NCBI GenBank assembly: GCA_029204225.1
Contig: CM055107.1
Coordinates: 48,331,971 to 48,395,970 of the forward strand
From: Diphasiastrum complanatum
Lineage: Eukaryota > Streptophyta > Lycopodiopsida > Lycopodiales > Lycopodiaceae
Direction of reading: 5' to 3'
Length of the DNA: 64,000 nt
Every line of letters begins with the position of its first letter. Position 1 is the stretch's first letter. The notes below the pieces were generated by a model, which saw nothing but the letters and a program-made list of their open reading frames with translations, did not search any database and was not told the origin of the DNA. Below, piece by piece: positions 1 through 10,643 of the stretch. The translations under genes were made by a program, and so were the position numbers.

Positions 1-770
1 TCACTAGCAAAATGCCCTTTGACTCCACAATAGAAACATTTTAGCTTAGATCTATCCTTCTTTTTGCCAAAAGTAGAGTGCTCACCTTGGTCTTGCCCTT
101 TAGACCAATTGCTTTTACCTTTGCCCTTGAACTTGCCTTTAGAGAACATTGCCTCCTCTTCTCCTCCTTGAGATGTAGAAGATGCTCCCACTCTTGCTTG
201 CAACCTGAATTCTTCAGCCAACAAGACCTCTTGCAAGTCTCCAACACTTGGTAAACATTTTTGGATAGCATAACTTTGAACAAGATTAGCATGATCATCC
301 AACAAGCCATTGAGAATCACTTGAACAAGCTCCTCATTATTTATGCCATCATTAATGCATGCTAACTCATCATTCAATGCTTTAACTCTCAAAACAAAAG
401 CATGTCCATTCTCACTCTTCTTTTGCATACAAGAAAAGATTTGCCTTCTTAAAGTCAACACTCTAGAAGTAGACTTGGATTCATAAACCTTCTTCAAGGC
501 TTCCCAAGCTTCACTAGATGATGTGCACTTACCAACCTCTTTGATAAGCTCATTTGTCACATTCATCTTGATCATGTGAAGGGCTTTCTTTGCCCTCTTG
601 TCATACCTCAATTGTTCTTGAGGTGCCAAAGGTCTCTCCTCCACACCTACAACAATATCCATCAACTCATTCATCTCAAGCAAAGACTCCATCCTTACTT
701 TCCAAGTAGAATAGTTGAGGGAGGTAAGCCTATCATTGCTTTCCAACATGTAGCCTCCATTTGTAGCCAT
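1..770 (-). CDS. Ty1/copia Gag, N-terminal part (runs off left edge)
   Basis: Gag polyprotein of a copia retrotransposon; Gag forms the virus-like particle that packages element RNA. Reading the minus strand from the ATG at 770 gives about 256 codons without a stop to the window edge. The N-terminus (MATNGGYMLESNDRL, then W-K-V-R-M-E) is a typical UBN2/DUF4219-type copia gag. The middle part has the usual helical capsid-like sequence (GKCTSSSEAWEALKKVYESK). A basic GKFKGKGKSN stretch precedes a CCHC zinc knuckle that begins CFYCGVKGHFA at the edge. ATG 770 lies about 600 bp after the primer site and fits as the start. This is the least damaged retroelement ORF here; relatives at 35.4-36.8 kb and 45.3-46.1 kb are broken. 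Protease and pol would lie to the left of the window. Confidence 0.9.
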   Translation of the reverse strand, partial: MATNGGYMLESNDRLTSLNYSTWKVRMESLLEMNELMDIVVGVEERPLAPQEQLRYDKRAKKALHMIKMNVTNELIKEVGKCTSSSEAWEALKKVYESKSTSRVLTLRRQIFSCMQKKSENGHAFVLRVKALNDELACINDGINNEELVQVILNGLLDDHANLVQSYAIQKCLPSVGDLQEVLLAEEFRLQARVGASSTSQGGEEEAMFSKGKFKGKGKSNWSKGQDQGEHSTFGKKKDRSKLKCFYCGVKGHFAS

Positions 771-1367
771 GTTGCAATGATTGATCTCTGATCTTTGACC
801 TGTTCCAATGCACTAAGCACTCTCTTGAATCAACAAATGAAACACAAGAAGAAATCACAAAGATTTGGAACCTAAAACCTTACTTTTTCTCTCTTTTCCT
901 CACTTTTTCCTTAATTTTAGCCACTAGTTTTATGATTTCTTGATCAAACCAAGACCAAACCTCAATATACTTGCTTTTCCCTCACTCCTAAGATTGAAAT
1001 ACACTCTTGAATCATTCAGCAAACTGAAAATCAGAGGGTTACATCAATTTTGAAGTTTTTGACATGAAGAAGCAAGAAATTGAATCAAAAAACTATATGC
1101 TAGAATGGAAAACTAATAGGATCTTGTTGGATCTTGCATCTCCCTCTTTCCAAAACAATTTTTGTCTCCTTATTCTGATAAGTACAGAGGGAATTCGCCC
1201 TACTTCAATTGAAATGCATACAAATGATGTTTTGATCACAAAGATCCAATTTCTACACATAAATCAACAAGATTTTTAGCTAGAAACTTGATTGGAATGC
1301 TACAAAAGCAAACTCGCCCACAAATCTCTTCTAAATCTGGCAAAACCTGCACATTTGGCCGCCTAAT
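771..1367 (-). other. copia 5' untranslated leader
   Basis: About 600 bp between the primer-binding site and the gag ATG. It has no long frame on the minus strand and reads as the leader of the element on its left. The short open stretches on the plus strand are shadows. Confidence 0.65.
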
Positions 1368-1379
1368 GCTCTGATACCA
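1368..1379 (-). promoter_or_regulatory. primer-binding site (initiator tRNA-Met 3' end)
   Basis: The minus strand reads TGGTATCAGAGC, the standard copia primer-binding site complementary to the CCA end of initiator methionine tRNA. It directly abuts the LTR ending at 1380. Confidence 0.9.
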
Positions 1380-2032
1380 TGTGAAAAACTCAGATCCAAA
1401 AGATGCTAAAGTTTCATAAAGATCTTGGCCATGGAAGTTATGCACATCTAGATTGAAAAAATGATAGAAATTGTGATGTTAAGCATACTAAACATCAACT
1501 AAACATCAAAATCTGATCATAAGCTTCCACAAACAGAAACTTGCTGTCCCTGTCCGTACTTCAGAGCCTACAACCTGCATTTCACACGTGTGAAGCCATA
1601 GCAACAAAGAAATCACAATTCTAGTGGCTAGAATGCAAGATATGAACAAAAAAGTGAGAGAGAAGAAGATGGATCTTCAAAGAGCATAACATTCATTCAA
1701 TAGAATGAAAATGAGATATGTACATACTCGTGGAGATGGCTATTTATAGCAGCCATAGTGCCTCTTGGCCACTTGTCTAATGATAGGCTAAAATTGGGGT
1801 CCAATAGGATTCACCCATATACCTAGAAATTTGGTCAAATAGGAATGCACCAAATTATGAGCCAATAGAAGAGCTCCACACTCGACCTCCTCTAATTAAT
1901 GTGACCTCAAAAGTAGTGTACACATACTTTGGGCCTCTACATACATGTATGAACCTATCTCTAACTTTTATTTGGCCATAGGCCTACAAAATCTCAAGTT
2001 AGGAAAATACTACTAGTTGACAATTTTTCACA
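1380..2032 (-). repeat. 5' LTR of copia element (653 bp)
   Basis: The LTR is bounded by TGTGAAAAA at 1380 and TTTTTCACA ending at 2032, a short inverted terminal repeat with TG...CA ends. The primer site touches its inner edge. The outer flank TGAAC (2033-2037) would be one target-site copy; its partner is outside the window. It sits directly next to an older gag remnant (2.1-2.8 kb), so the insertion appears nested. Confidence 0.85.
1741..1749 (-). promoter_or_regulatory. TATA box in the 5' LTR
   Basis: The minus strand reads CTATAAATA about 280 bp into the LTR. That is a plausible position for the U3 promoter driving gag transcription toward the left edge. Confidence 0.6.
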
Positions 2033-2109
2033 TGAACTAGTCGCGATGGTGAGTCATATGTGAGTCTAGATACTAGGAATCAATATCCTGTTTTTCTCCA
2101 ACTTTGGTC

Positions 2110-2835
2110 ATGAAAGCTACTTCATCTGCTTCCTATTGTTGGATTGAGTAACTGGTCGAAGCAGAAATTTCTTGCTCTTGGAACTGCTTCTTCTTTTCGT
2201 TGCTGTACTTCAAAGTTCGGGAGTCCTTTTTTTCTTGGATATGAACTTCTGAATTTTTGAATATAGAGCTTGAGGATCCGATTCTAAGCCTGAGGAGGAT
2301 GTAGTTCTTTTGATTCACTCTTGTAAAGCATAGAATTACTCTTGATAGAGTGAGATGCTTACGGGTTGAAATTGCCATAAGCCAATTTTTGTAGGCTTCA
2401 GGTAGACTCAATAATAGAGTCATGACGACATTGGAATCTTCTATGATTGAGCCAGTTGTAGTCATCTGTTGAGGTGACTCAAAACACTATCTGTGTTAGA
2501 TCTTCTCAGGGTGAAAAATTTCTTCCTCAAGTGGAGTTTGGAAGTGACATCTATGATATCATAAAGAGTTGCTAGAATGCCCCATGCATTCTTAGCAGTC
2601 TGAACAACATGTATGTGACTGATTTGGGTGTTCTTAATGTTGAGAGTGATCATGGAAAAAGCCTTGCCATCTCTCAGTCTCCATTTGATGGCTGCGTCAC
2701 CTTCTGGTTTGAATTCAGTGCCATCAACGATGTCCCACAATTTTCTAGCTAGTAGTATGATTTGGACTTTCAAAGATGGTAGTTATCTCCATCGAGTGTG
2801 TCGAAGCAAGATCAGAAGTTATTAATCTCAGTTTT
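2110..2835 (-). pseudogene. copia Gag remnant, second family
   Basis: Minus-strand frames spell a copia gag (UBN2-like) of a different subfamily from the one at 1-770. Segments are KLWDIVDGTEFKPEGDAA, WRLRDGKAFSMITLNIKN, KNAWGILATLYDIIDVTS, LRKKFFTLRRSN and, after a frameshift near 2465, SNVVMTLLLSLPEAYKNW. The N-terminal LDGDNYHL motif near 2800 is in yet another frame. No zinc knuckle or protease follows; the 653-bp LTR starts about 80 bp beyond. It resembles the gag at 19.9-21.1 kb more than that at 1-770. Confidence 0.8.
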
Positions 2836-4126
2836 GTGGGGATAGAAGTGAATTTGATCATGAAATTTATGTAGTGAATCAACCTAATCATAGTTTGAGT
2901 ACTCAGGGGGGTTTGATGAGGTTGCTTATTGATATTATTTTGGTATGCTTTTTGTCTTTGATTACTTGATGGTTCGGAATTTGGATAACTCACATTTTGG
3001 TTAAGAATCTAGTTTGAGAAATATTCTTAAAATCCAATATGTCCAGGATGGGGAAGATTTTAGAATGATTTCCTATATATTTTCTAAGTTATGTATTAGA
3101 CATAAAATCTAGTATACTTTAGGAATTTAGTATCATTTAGATTCCAGAAAATTATGATTGATGAATCATAAGAATCTAACTATTTGTGATTGATGGATCA
3201 TATATATTAATCAGAGGACAATTAGAAAATACATTGATTCTTAAATATGAGGAGCAATTTCTAGTATATTAAAATGGTTGAGATTTCAGATTACTGATTT
3301 GGAAGTCTAAATCTCTTTACTCCAATATCTTATTGAGTCCTATTGGATCTCACAAGCATTTCTTGTAAGTAAATTATTTTTGCTTATCCAGAGTTTTGGT
3401 TATTTTAGTGGATTGTATTCTGCTACAGATGGCAGTCTACATGTGTTTGTGTATGAATTCAATCCACGTCTCTGGATTTATAGGAGACAGTTACATCTAT
3501 TGAGATTTAGATGGATTGTTGATTTCTTGCATGTGATGCTATAAATGGGGCTATTAACTTGTTAAAGTAACTACAGTACTTTGGATTGAGTTATAATAGT
3601 CTGAGACTTGATGGATCTCCTAGGGGATTGAATTTTTGTATTTCAACAACGGAAAGTTATATACAGCTAGCATGCATTCCAATATTGCAGATCATACACA
3701 TTACAAAACAGAGCATTGCGAAAATCGCTTCTATTGTCAGAACTGAATTTACAACATTCTTTTGAGCGCTATCTATTTCTCAGATCAGCATGTTGTCACA
3801 AGAGAGATGTTCTCTCTCACGAGTAATATGACTAGCTACTACTAATCTGTAAACTCACTCTGGAGCTATCTCGTTTTACAGTTACGTCTGTTCTATATCT
3901 ATGATCTCTTTCCTCTTTTGTTTTTTGTATTCTTCGTTGATCCTTTCTGTGATCAATCTAGGGAACTGATTAAGTCAAAGCTTTAATCAAAAGAAATGCA
4001 TCGGGCTGAATAAAAATTGATTCTAGTTTCTTGTCACTATCCCTCCGCGCATCAGCCGCTTTATGCCCATTACTTCACATTGCAGACCTTCACATTTTGC
4101 TAAAAGACGCCTTTGTGATTTTAAGG
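2836..4126. other. AT-rich DNA without recognisable gene
   Basis: I see no supported coding region. Sequence such as 3640-3960 looks like a worn LTR or untranslated leader, but no paired copy, primer site or terminal motif could be found. Confidence 0.4.
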
Positions 4127-4345
4127 GCAGTGTCGCATTTTCAAGGGCACCTTCGCATTTTTCCGGAAGGCGGAGACAATGTCACTTTTTCGGAAGAGCA
4201 AAAAACCCGACAGTGTTGCTTTTTCTCGAAGGGCGAAAAAGTGCAACATGCCTGAAAAACATTTTTTAAGGCATTTGGAGACCGTGTTGCTTTTTCCCAA
4301 AATGCAAAAAACATGACAGTGTCACTTTTTCTCGAAATGTGACAG
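4127..4345 (+). repeat. degenerate ~35-bp minisatellite
   Basis: Imperfect units beginning GACAGTGTTGCTTTTTC or GACAATGTCACTTTTTC start at 4174, 4209, 4280 and 4315, giving spacings of 35, 71 and 35 bp. A weaker unit lies near 4127. The block is more GC-rich than its flanks and is followed by the CACTA fragment. Confidence 0.65.
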
Positions 4346-4559
4346 TAGGCCAGAAAACATTTCTAAGGCATTTATAAGACAATGTCGCGGCCAGAATTAT
4401 TTTCTGAGTGTTTTGACTTAGTGATGTATTTTCCTCATGACCAAAAATTGCGAACTGTGTGACAAAACGGTTCAAAAATGCAGACTGTGCGAAACATAGT
4501 CTGAAATGCAACAGTTAGGGGAAAAACCAGCAAGGAAAGACTAAGAAAAATGCTAAGGC

Positions 4560-5755
4560 TTTGAAGAATAGAAACTCTTAGTTTCTTCAGGAAAATATTG
4601 AATGCAATGGGAATGGACTATACATTACATCATGCTTGTTCAAAAGATTGCATCTTATATCATGGTGAGTATCGAGGGTTAAAGGCTTGTCTTGTATGTG
4701 ATAGTCCTCGATATTTGAGACAACTTACAAGGAACCACTATGCCATGCAAGGTGTTGCAAGATTTTCCAATAATTCTACAATTGCAACAATTGTTATATT
4801 GCAAGCAGGGTTTTTAGAAACGTAATTATGTTAAGTAAAATTTGAAAAATATGAGGGTTATTATCCATGCCTTGGAACATTAATAATGCTTGGGTTGATG
4901 TTCCACCGGCCTAAACTGGACAAACTGGTTGCCTGGTGGGTCCCTTAATGATGCCCGACGGTCTTCATCATGGTGCCCGTGGGCCCAAAAGGCTTGTTTG
5001 AAAATTTATTGAAGATTGCACATTAATTGAACGCTCAGGTATTCAAGATTGCACATTAATTGAATATGTAAACCTAAACCTAAACCGTGAGAGCTATGTT
5101 AGAGGGCACCCCGGGTCTCGGTAGACATCATTTTTGGATCCGGCGGAGCCCAACGGGCTAAGTTTGTAGAGCCCGGCTAGCTATTCCACTGGACAACCCG
5201 GTCCAACATTACCAAAGGGTCATTTTTTGTTGATGTTATTATGAGATTTCACATAATTATGTCAATGGTATAGTTATTTTCGTGAAAACAAATAGTAATT
5301 ACGTCAATATGACAACCTTGTTGCAAGTCTCTTGTAGAATTTCTGAATTGGCATGCTAGGTATTGTTCTTCGGATGAGAACAAGAGAGTACCCTCAAATT
5401 CTCTTGCATGGAAACACATTGATGGGGTGAACCCCTTTGGAAAAATGTCAAGTACGTAGTCTATTTGGCCAGTGATATATGTTTTTAAAATGAATAACAT
5501 AATGCTCTCAATGTGTTAAAATATAATGTAGGTAGATTTTTTTCTTTGAGAGATTCATGAAAGTTTTGAAAGATTTTGTCCGTCGTCATAAGGCAAGTCC
5601 AAAGGGATAGTTAGTGCAGGAATCTATGTTTTATGTTATTGAAGTTTTGCTTTAGATAGATCCATCCCCTCCACGAATATGGAATGATGAGGAAAGCAAT
5701 GTGGTAAAAGGTGAAAAGCCTCAAGGAATGGGTAGTCTTTAAAAATGGACACCTA
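4560..5755 (+). pseudogene. CACTA transposase remnant, chimeric copy A (TNP2 + DUF4218 pieces)
   Basis: Plus-strand pieces of a CACTA (En/Spm) transposase. At 4590-4800 is the start of TNP2 (MGMDYTLHHACSKDCILY, then CLVCDSPRY). At 5300-5480, CCKSLVEFLNWHA, SLAWKHIDGVNPFG and SIWPV continue the same domain after an inserted block (4860-5250). At 5545-5790, RFMKVLKDFVRRHKASPKG and LVQESMFYVIEVLL belong to DUF4218, so most of TNP2 has been deleted between them. Stops and frameshifts are frequent. The same chimera occurs inverted at 38.3-39.6 kb. Confidence 0.8.
4860..5250 (+). repeat. block inserted in TNP2, shared by both chimera copies
   Basis: Non-coding, locally GC-rich sequence interrupting the TNP2 fragment. 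It includes a 20-bp direct duplication (AAGATTGCACATTAATTGAA at 5014 and 5044) and ends with ATAATTATGTCAAT...ATTACGTCAAT. The reverse-complement counterpart at 39.02-39.35 kb sits at the same transposase position, so the insertion predates duplication of the chimera. It could be a MITE; I could not define its termini. Confidence 0.6.
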
Positions 5756-6720
5756 TTTTGAAAAAAAAAAATTCAACCTTCATGCCCTATAACTAGAGCT
5801 ATTTATTTTGAAACTTTCCCACTATGACAAGGAGTTTTTCGCCATTACAAGCCCAACAGAGACTTGTATAAATTGTTGTCCAGCTGAAGTATGGGACAGG
5901 AAACATCATCAGACAATATTTGCTAGGAGAGAGATTAACAGCTCTAAGTTGAATTAGACCAAGCCTAAGAAGGTTTGCCTTTCAATAGCCTATGTTACTA
6001 CAAAATATTGACATTACCTATTACATCGTTAGGTGACCTTCTTCACCAAGAATGACGTGGTAACTTTGATGATAAACAATTTAGAGAAGTATGTTAAGAT
6101 AAGTGGTACAAGCTCTAACTTTTCACAACCAAAAAGGTTCTCTGGATAATGAAATATGTGGTTCTAACCTGCCTTACCTATCATAATGTAAGCGATGAAA
6201 TCTTAAAGGACTATCTCCATTAGATATATCTAAACATGTAAGTTCCCAGCTTACCTTTGTATTTCAATATTATAACATAATATATATGTAGAGCAAAGAA
6301 TTTGAGAGCCGCGTATTGTTCACCACGGTTCTTAGAACTGTACAGTGAACTAATGTATGGTTCACAGACAATTTAAGCGGGAACTGTGGTGAACTGTATG
6401 ATATTAATTGTTTTTAAGCTTTCCACCCCCAAAAATAGCCCAAATAAATGCCAAAAAAAGGTCAAAAATGAGGAATATGTGAAATGAGGACAAAAAATCT
6501 CTGAAATCTGTGAAATTTTTGAAATCTTCTATGAAAGACCATTTGTGAAATTTGTAAAATGAGAACCAAAAATGGCTTGGCAAGGCTTTTGGGTGGAATT
6601 TGGTAACTAATTAAATAATTAATTAACTAATTAATTAAATAGAGAAACCATACCACGGTTCATGAACTACCACGGTTTCTAGGACCCACGGTTTTGAGAA
6701 TCGTGGGTTCTATGATCTAG
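5756..6720 (+). repeat. 3' tail of chimera copy A
   Basis: Non-coding. From about 6387 (GTGGTGAACTGTATGATA) to 6720 the sequence matches the reverse complement of 38.37-38.69 kb. It includes a stretch of short GTGAAATGAGGAC-like repeats and a pair of CCACGGTTCATGAA motifs. The 5662-6386 part is missing from the other copy. Confidence 0.6.
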
Positions 6721-7860
6721 ATATGCCACATAATCCAAATATTAATAAATAAAACTAAACCCCAAACTGCTAATCCTCAACCTCTTGCACTAAACCCCAA
6801 ACTCCTTAAACCCAAAACTCCTTAGCCTAGATTCCAAGACTACCCTAAACCCCTTTTTTAAATCTCTTACCCTAACCGTGGGCCCCAAAACCTGAACCCC
6901 AAGCCTCTTTTTTGAAATTCCAAACTCCTCAATCTAAATACGCCAAACTCCAGACCTTGAAACCCAAGCTCATTACTCTAAATCTTTTTCTCTAGATACC
7001 TTACCCTAGATCCTCAACTCTCAATTCTATACTATAAACTCAAACCCCATCTTTTTATACTAAACCCTAGACCCTAAACTCCAAGCTTCTTACCTAGAAC
7101 CATAAGCTCCAAATTCCTTACCACAACCTCTAAGCTTCATTCTCACAACTCATTTTCCTGTATCCCCTACCCAATATCATGAAACTCCCTTACCCTTAAC
7201 CTTAAGCCTTCTCCCTACATCCCTTATCCTAAATTCTAAATTACAAACCCCTTAACACTAAATTCCAAATACATTACCCTAAACCCTAACCCCAAAAAAT
7301 CTTACCCTAAATTGCAACCTCCTTACTATGAACTTAACCTAAACCCTTGAACCAAAACCCTAAATTCTAAATCCCAAACGCTTTATTTCAAGCCCTAGTT
7401 CTTTAGTCCTAAACTCCTTTTCCTAAACCCTACTTCCAAACCCTAAACTTGGAACCTCTTATCCTAAACTTTAAATTCCAAACCAAACCTTTTATCTTGA
7501 ATTATAAACTTCAAACTCTTTATCCTAAGCACTTAGCCCAAAACTTATTACCCTAAATCACAAGCCCCTTTATTCTTTTCATAAACCCTGGACTTTAAAT
7601 CCTAAACCTCAAACCATAAACCCTAAATATCAAACTCCTTGTTCTAACCCTAATATTGTAAACTGCAATCTCCTTACTCCTTTAAATAAACCCCAAATCC
7701 CTTATCCCCAATCCAAAATCCCACATATTCTAAATCCATTTTTCTAGATCCCTTATCTAAAGTCGTTGCCCTAAATCCTAAACTCCTTACCCTAACTCTA
7801 GATCCCTAGATCTCTTATCCGTTGCCCTATACCCTTTTAGCTAGAACACTCTTTAAATTG
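6721..7860 (+). repeat. degenerate interstitial telomere-like repeat
   Basis: About 1.1 kb of strongly strand-asymmetric C+A-rich sequence built from variants of CCCTAAA: CCCTAAACCC, ACCCTAAACC, CTAAACCCCAAACTCCTTA and similar. Units are too diverged to be an active telomere. The unit often expands to a 12-20-bp form ending CTCCTTA. A short portion of the same sequence continues in the inverted partner near 38.28 kb. Confidence 0.75.
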
Positions 7861-8049
7861 TAAAGTATTTGTAGGTCTGATAAAGAATAGGTTTATTGAA
7901 TTTAAGGTAAGGGTTTAGAATCTAGAGAGAGCACCTAGCCAAGATATCAAAAAGGATTTATTAAAAGAAATTAAAGTGAAATTTAATAAACTGACTTGTA
8001 CATCTCAAAATCTTTCTCACACATGTACACCTACTCTCAAAAATAGAGG

Positions 8050-8526
8050 TCATCCGAACATAAATACTCTGATATTGATAAGAAAGTTGTACAAAGGACT
8101 TGTGTCGAGTTTGTTGATGCAATATCAAAAGCATGGGGAGAAGATCACATCACTCATTACATGGTTAGTATAAATTCTTCAAGATGCTTTCAATTTTCCA
8201 TATATATTTAGATTTAAACATAAGACTAACATTATGGTTTTGACATCTGCAACACATACTAAGAGATCATACAGCATTTTTTGCAAACACTTTTTTTTTT
8301 TCTGAGTGTCTGGTCATCACAAGGGATGAAGAAGTCACATTGGCAAGCACGGGCAACATGTCATCGAAATACACAACATGGAGGAACCAATGAAAAACAA
8401 AACTACATTTATCAATTGTTTCAGTGGTTCTACCGCAAAGTTCAGGTTCGACATATAACAAAGTCCACACAATACAACAAGTTTAGAAAAGCATCCACGT
8501 TCATACAGGAAAAGAAAATTAGATGA
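8050..8526 (+). pseudogene. coding-like fragment of unknown family (copy 1)
   Basis: Two neighbouring plus-strand stretches look like exons. At 8055-8162, DIDKKVVQRTCVEFVDAISK then AWGEDHITHYM ends at a plausible donor (ATG/GTTAGT). At 8300-8515 there is WSSQGMKKSHWQARA, NTQHGGTNEKQNYIYQLFQW and VRHITKSTQYNKFRKAS. The second stretch recurs, diverged, on the minus strand at 32.3-32.6 kb, which argues for a real protein domain. I do not recognise the family; a transposon ORF is the most likely source. Confidence 0.45.
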
Positions 8527-8677
8527 TTGTTGAGTAGAAGATAACAAAGACATTCAATCATCATTGTCATCAAATCATGACATGTTCAGAACTGCTTGCA
8601 AATTCATGGAACAAGAGAGAGGAGAGATACTCAATGTAAATGTATTGATTGTATTATAACAAAATACAAAGTGCTCA

Positions 8678-9059
8678 CTATTTATTATCAGCTTTTGTGT
8701 TAACTTCTATAGCGGTATTGTCATGAAGAAATTCTTTGCTAGAGTATGCATCTAATAGATGTGCATTATCCTTATTTCCACTAAGCTCAATATAAGCAGC
8801 GTACAATGAATAATGGGAGCTCCATAATGGAACATTCTAAAAAATAAAATCTAGAATGTTCAAAGCATAAGAACTTTTGACAAAAATAATATTATTCATC
8901 TTAACAAATTTATGTCCTCCTAGATAAAATGATAAAGCTTTAACTGCCATTATCAAATTCTCCCCAATTAGGCTGAGCTTTGAATGAGCAATACAGATCT
9001 CATTCTTCATAAAATGCCTAAGATAGTGGCCAAATCCACTATCCCTCTGGAACAAGGAT
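8678..9059 (-). pseudogene. coding-like remnant of unknown protein
   Basis: One minus-strand frame reads FQRDSGFGHYLRHFMKNEI, SLIGENLIMAVKALSFYLGG and KSSYALNILDFIF. It then has a single TAG at the position of a likely Trp codon, and continues NVPLWSSHYSLYAAYIELS, NAHLLDAYSSKEFLHDN to a stop at 8678. About 125 codons with only one internal stop and protein-like composition suggest a decayed exon. I do not recognise the family. Confidence 0.4.
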
Positions 9060-9063
9060 GCAT

Positions 9064-9345
9064 GTTGTTTGAGTTAGAATTAAAGTAGAATCACTATGTT
9101 ACTATACTGTGGGTCCTATCAGTGGATAAGGATCAGTTGGCCTCGCCACGAGGCAAGGCGACGGGACATGCATCCTGCCAACGGCAAGCTGGGTCATGCA
9201 TGGGTTGTCTGAGTGAACAACTATATGTACAGTGTAATTTCATTTTGAGATATACAGTTGCTATGTGAGCTTGCTATGGAGAGTGTTTTATGTCTGTGTT
9301 ACTGTGTAGCATGATCTGTGTTCCTGTGCAAAGCAAATTCTAAGT
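9064..9345 (+). repeat. probable 5' LTR of copia element
   Basis: Sequence immediately upstream of a primer-binding site, beginning near TGTTTGAGTTAGAA and ending TTCTAAGT. The TTAGAA/TTCTAA pair suggests the terminal inverted repeat, but the CA end is mutated and no second LTR was found, so the left boundary is uncertain. Confidence 0.45.
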
Positions 9346-9357
9346 TGGTATCAGAGC
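9346..9357 (+). promoter_or_regulatory. primer-binding site (initiator tRNA-Met 3' end)
   Basis: A perfect TGGTATCAGAGC on the plus strand, about 1.29 kb upstream of a copia gag in the same orientation. Confidence 0.85.
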
Positions 9358-10643
9358 CGTACAGGGAGTGTACACAGTACAACATCGCTGTTGAAGAGAG
9401 CTTCGGGAGAACTATCTTCTAAGAGTTCGGGGTTTACGGCGGGTTGAAGATGGAAAGAGAAGCACTGGTGCATGGTTTCTAGTTTATAGAGACTTGCCAA
9501 GCTCAGCAGAGGGATTATTAGCCTGTGCATAACATCAGATAGAGAAAAATTTGGTGAAAAATTGACAATTTTGAAGCCAGTTGAAAACTGAAACCGGGTT
9601 TGGGGTTACGGTTTTTTATACATAACTGGTGATTTCTTCGCTGTTTGTGCACCGTTTTGGATGCCGTAAGGACAGGAAGGAAGCTAATTACATTGTCAAC
9701 CAGCCATGGAGAGATTATGAGGTTTATGTCAGAGACTTGTCTCCAGACAGTTAACCTAGCAGATTTGCAGTTAAAGGTGAAAAAAGTCACTTTGTCAAGT
9801 TGAGCTAAAATCACCGTTTCTCCACGGAATTTCATGATTGAAGACTCTACAGACTCCAGGCCTCAGATTGTGCTCAAATCGATCCGTAGGCGAGTTTGAT
9901 CAAGCAACATGTAGCTTGGGGAGGCGCGGTCATAGACAGGGAGGTCGCCGACTGTTCGCGCGTGGAACCAGGGTGAAACCATAGCGTTTCGGAGTCGGTA
10001 GTGCTTACAAGATTCTCCATTAGTCCACAAGAGTGCTCAGATCTGTTGGATAGAGAAGCTACAAGATCAACGTCTCAGTTTGTGCTATCCAGAAGGGATA
10101 TCCCTAGTAGGATCATAATCAGCCATTGGATGGAGTCTGGAGGGTTTTTGAAGAGGGCCCTAAAGAATTGAAGTGCATTTTGGCCTTCAACTTCATTAAA
10201 AATTTTCATACTGAAATTGGAGTTGGGTCCCTTCACAAGTGAAGAGTGAAGTTTCTTCAAGGTGAAGAAAAGTTCAAAAACAAAGAAAATCCCTGTTTTT
10301 GGGTCCGTTGCCTGTTTTGGCCCAAACGAAAGGCTATAACGTCCAAATGAAGGGCACTCGGACTGTACCTGCAAGTACGGTACAGCAAAACAGAGTGACT
10401 GCAACGATGAAAGTGTTCGGAGTGTGTCAAAAGTGATTTCACCATTTCACTGGGCACGTTGTTGGGAGTTGACGACTAAGTGCATTTCGGAAGGCGACGC
10501 CGATTTGGCTTTCAAATTGGTAGAAAAGCGGCGAGTGGCCTGGTAAGGAAAAAAGTGCAGGTCATTATTTTCAACTTCTGACATCACTGTTGGCCTCGAC
10601 ATACTGTTTTTAGCCTACGGCAAAAGTTTCAAGCAGTTTTGCA
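9358..10643 (+). other. long untranslated leader of copia element
   Basis: Nearly 1.3 kb between primer site and gag ATG without a supported ORF, longer than the roughly 600-bp leader of the element at the left edge. No other structure recognised. Confidence 0.5.

Noticed and set aside
41-310. 89-codon minus-strand frame within the left-edge gag
   Set aside because: It is an alternative frame of the gag, which reads through in another frame with recognisable gag and zinc-knuckle motifs.
6721-7860. true chromosome end or centromeric array
   Set aside because: Units are too diverged and the tract is embedded in transposon DNA on both sides.
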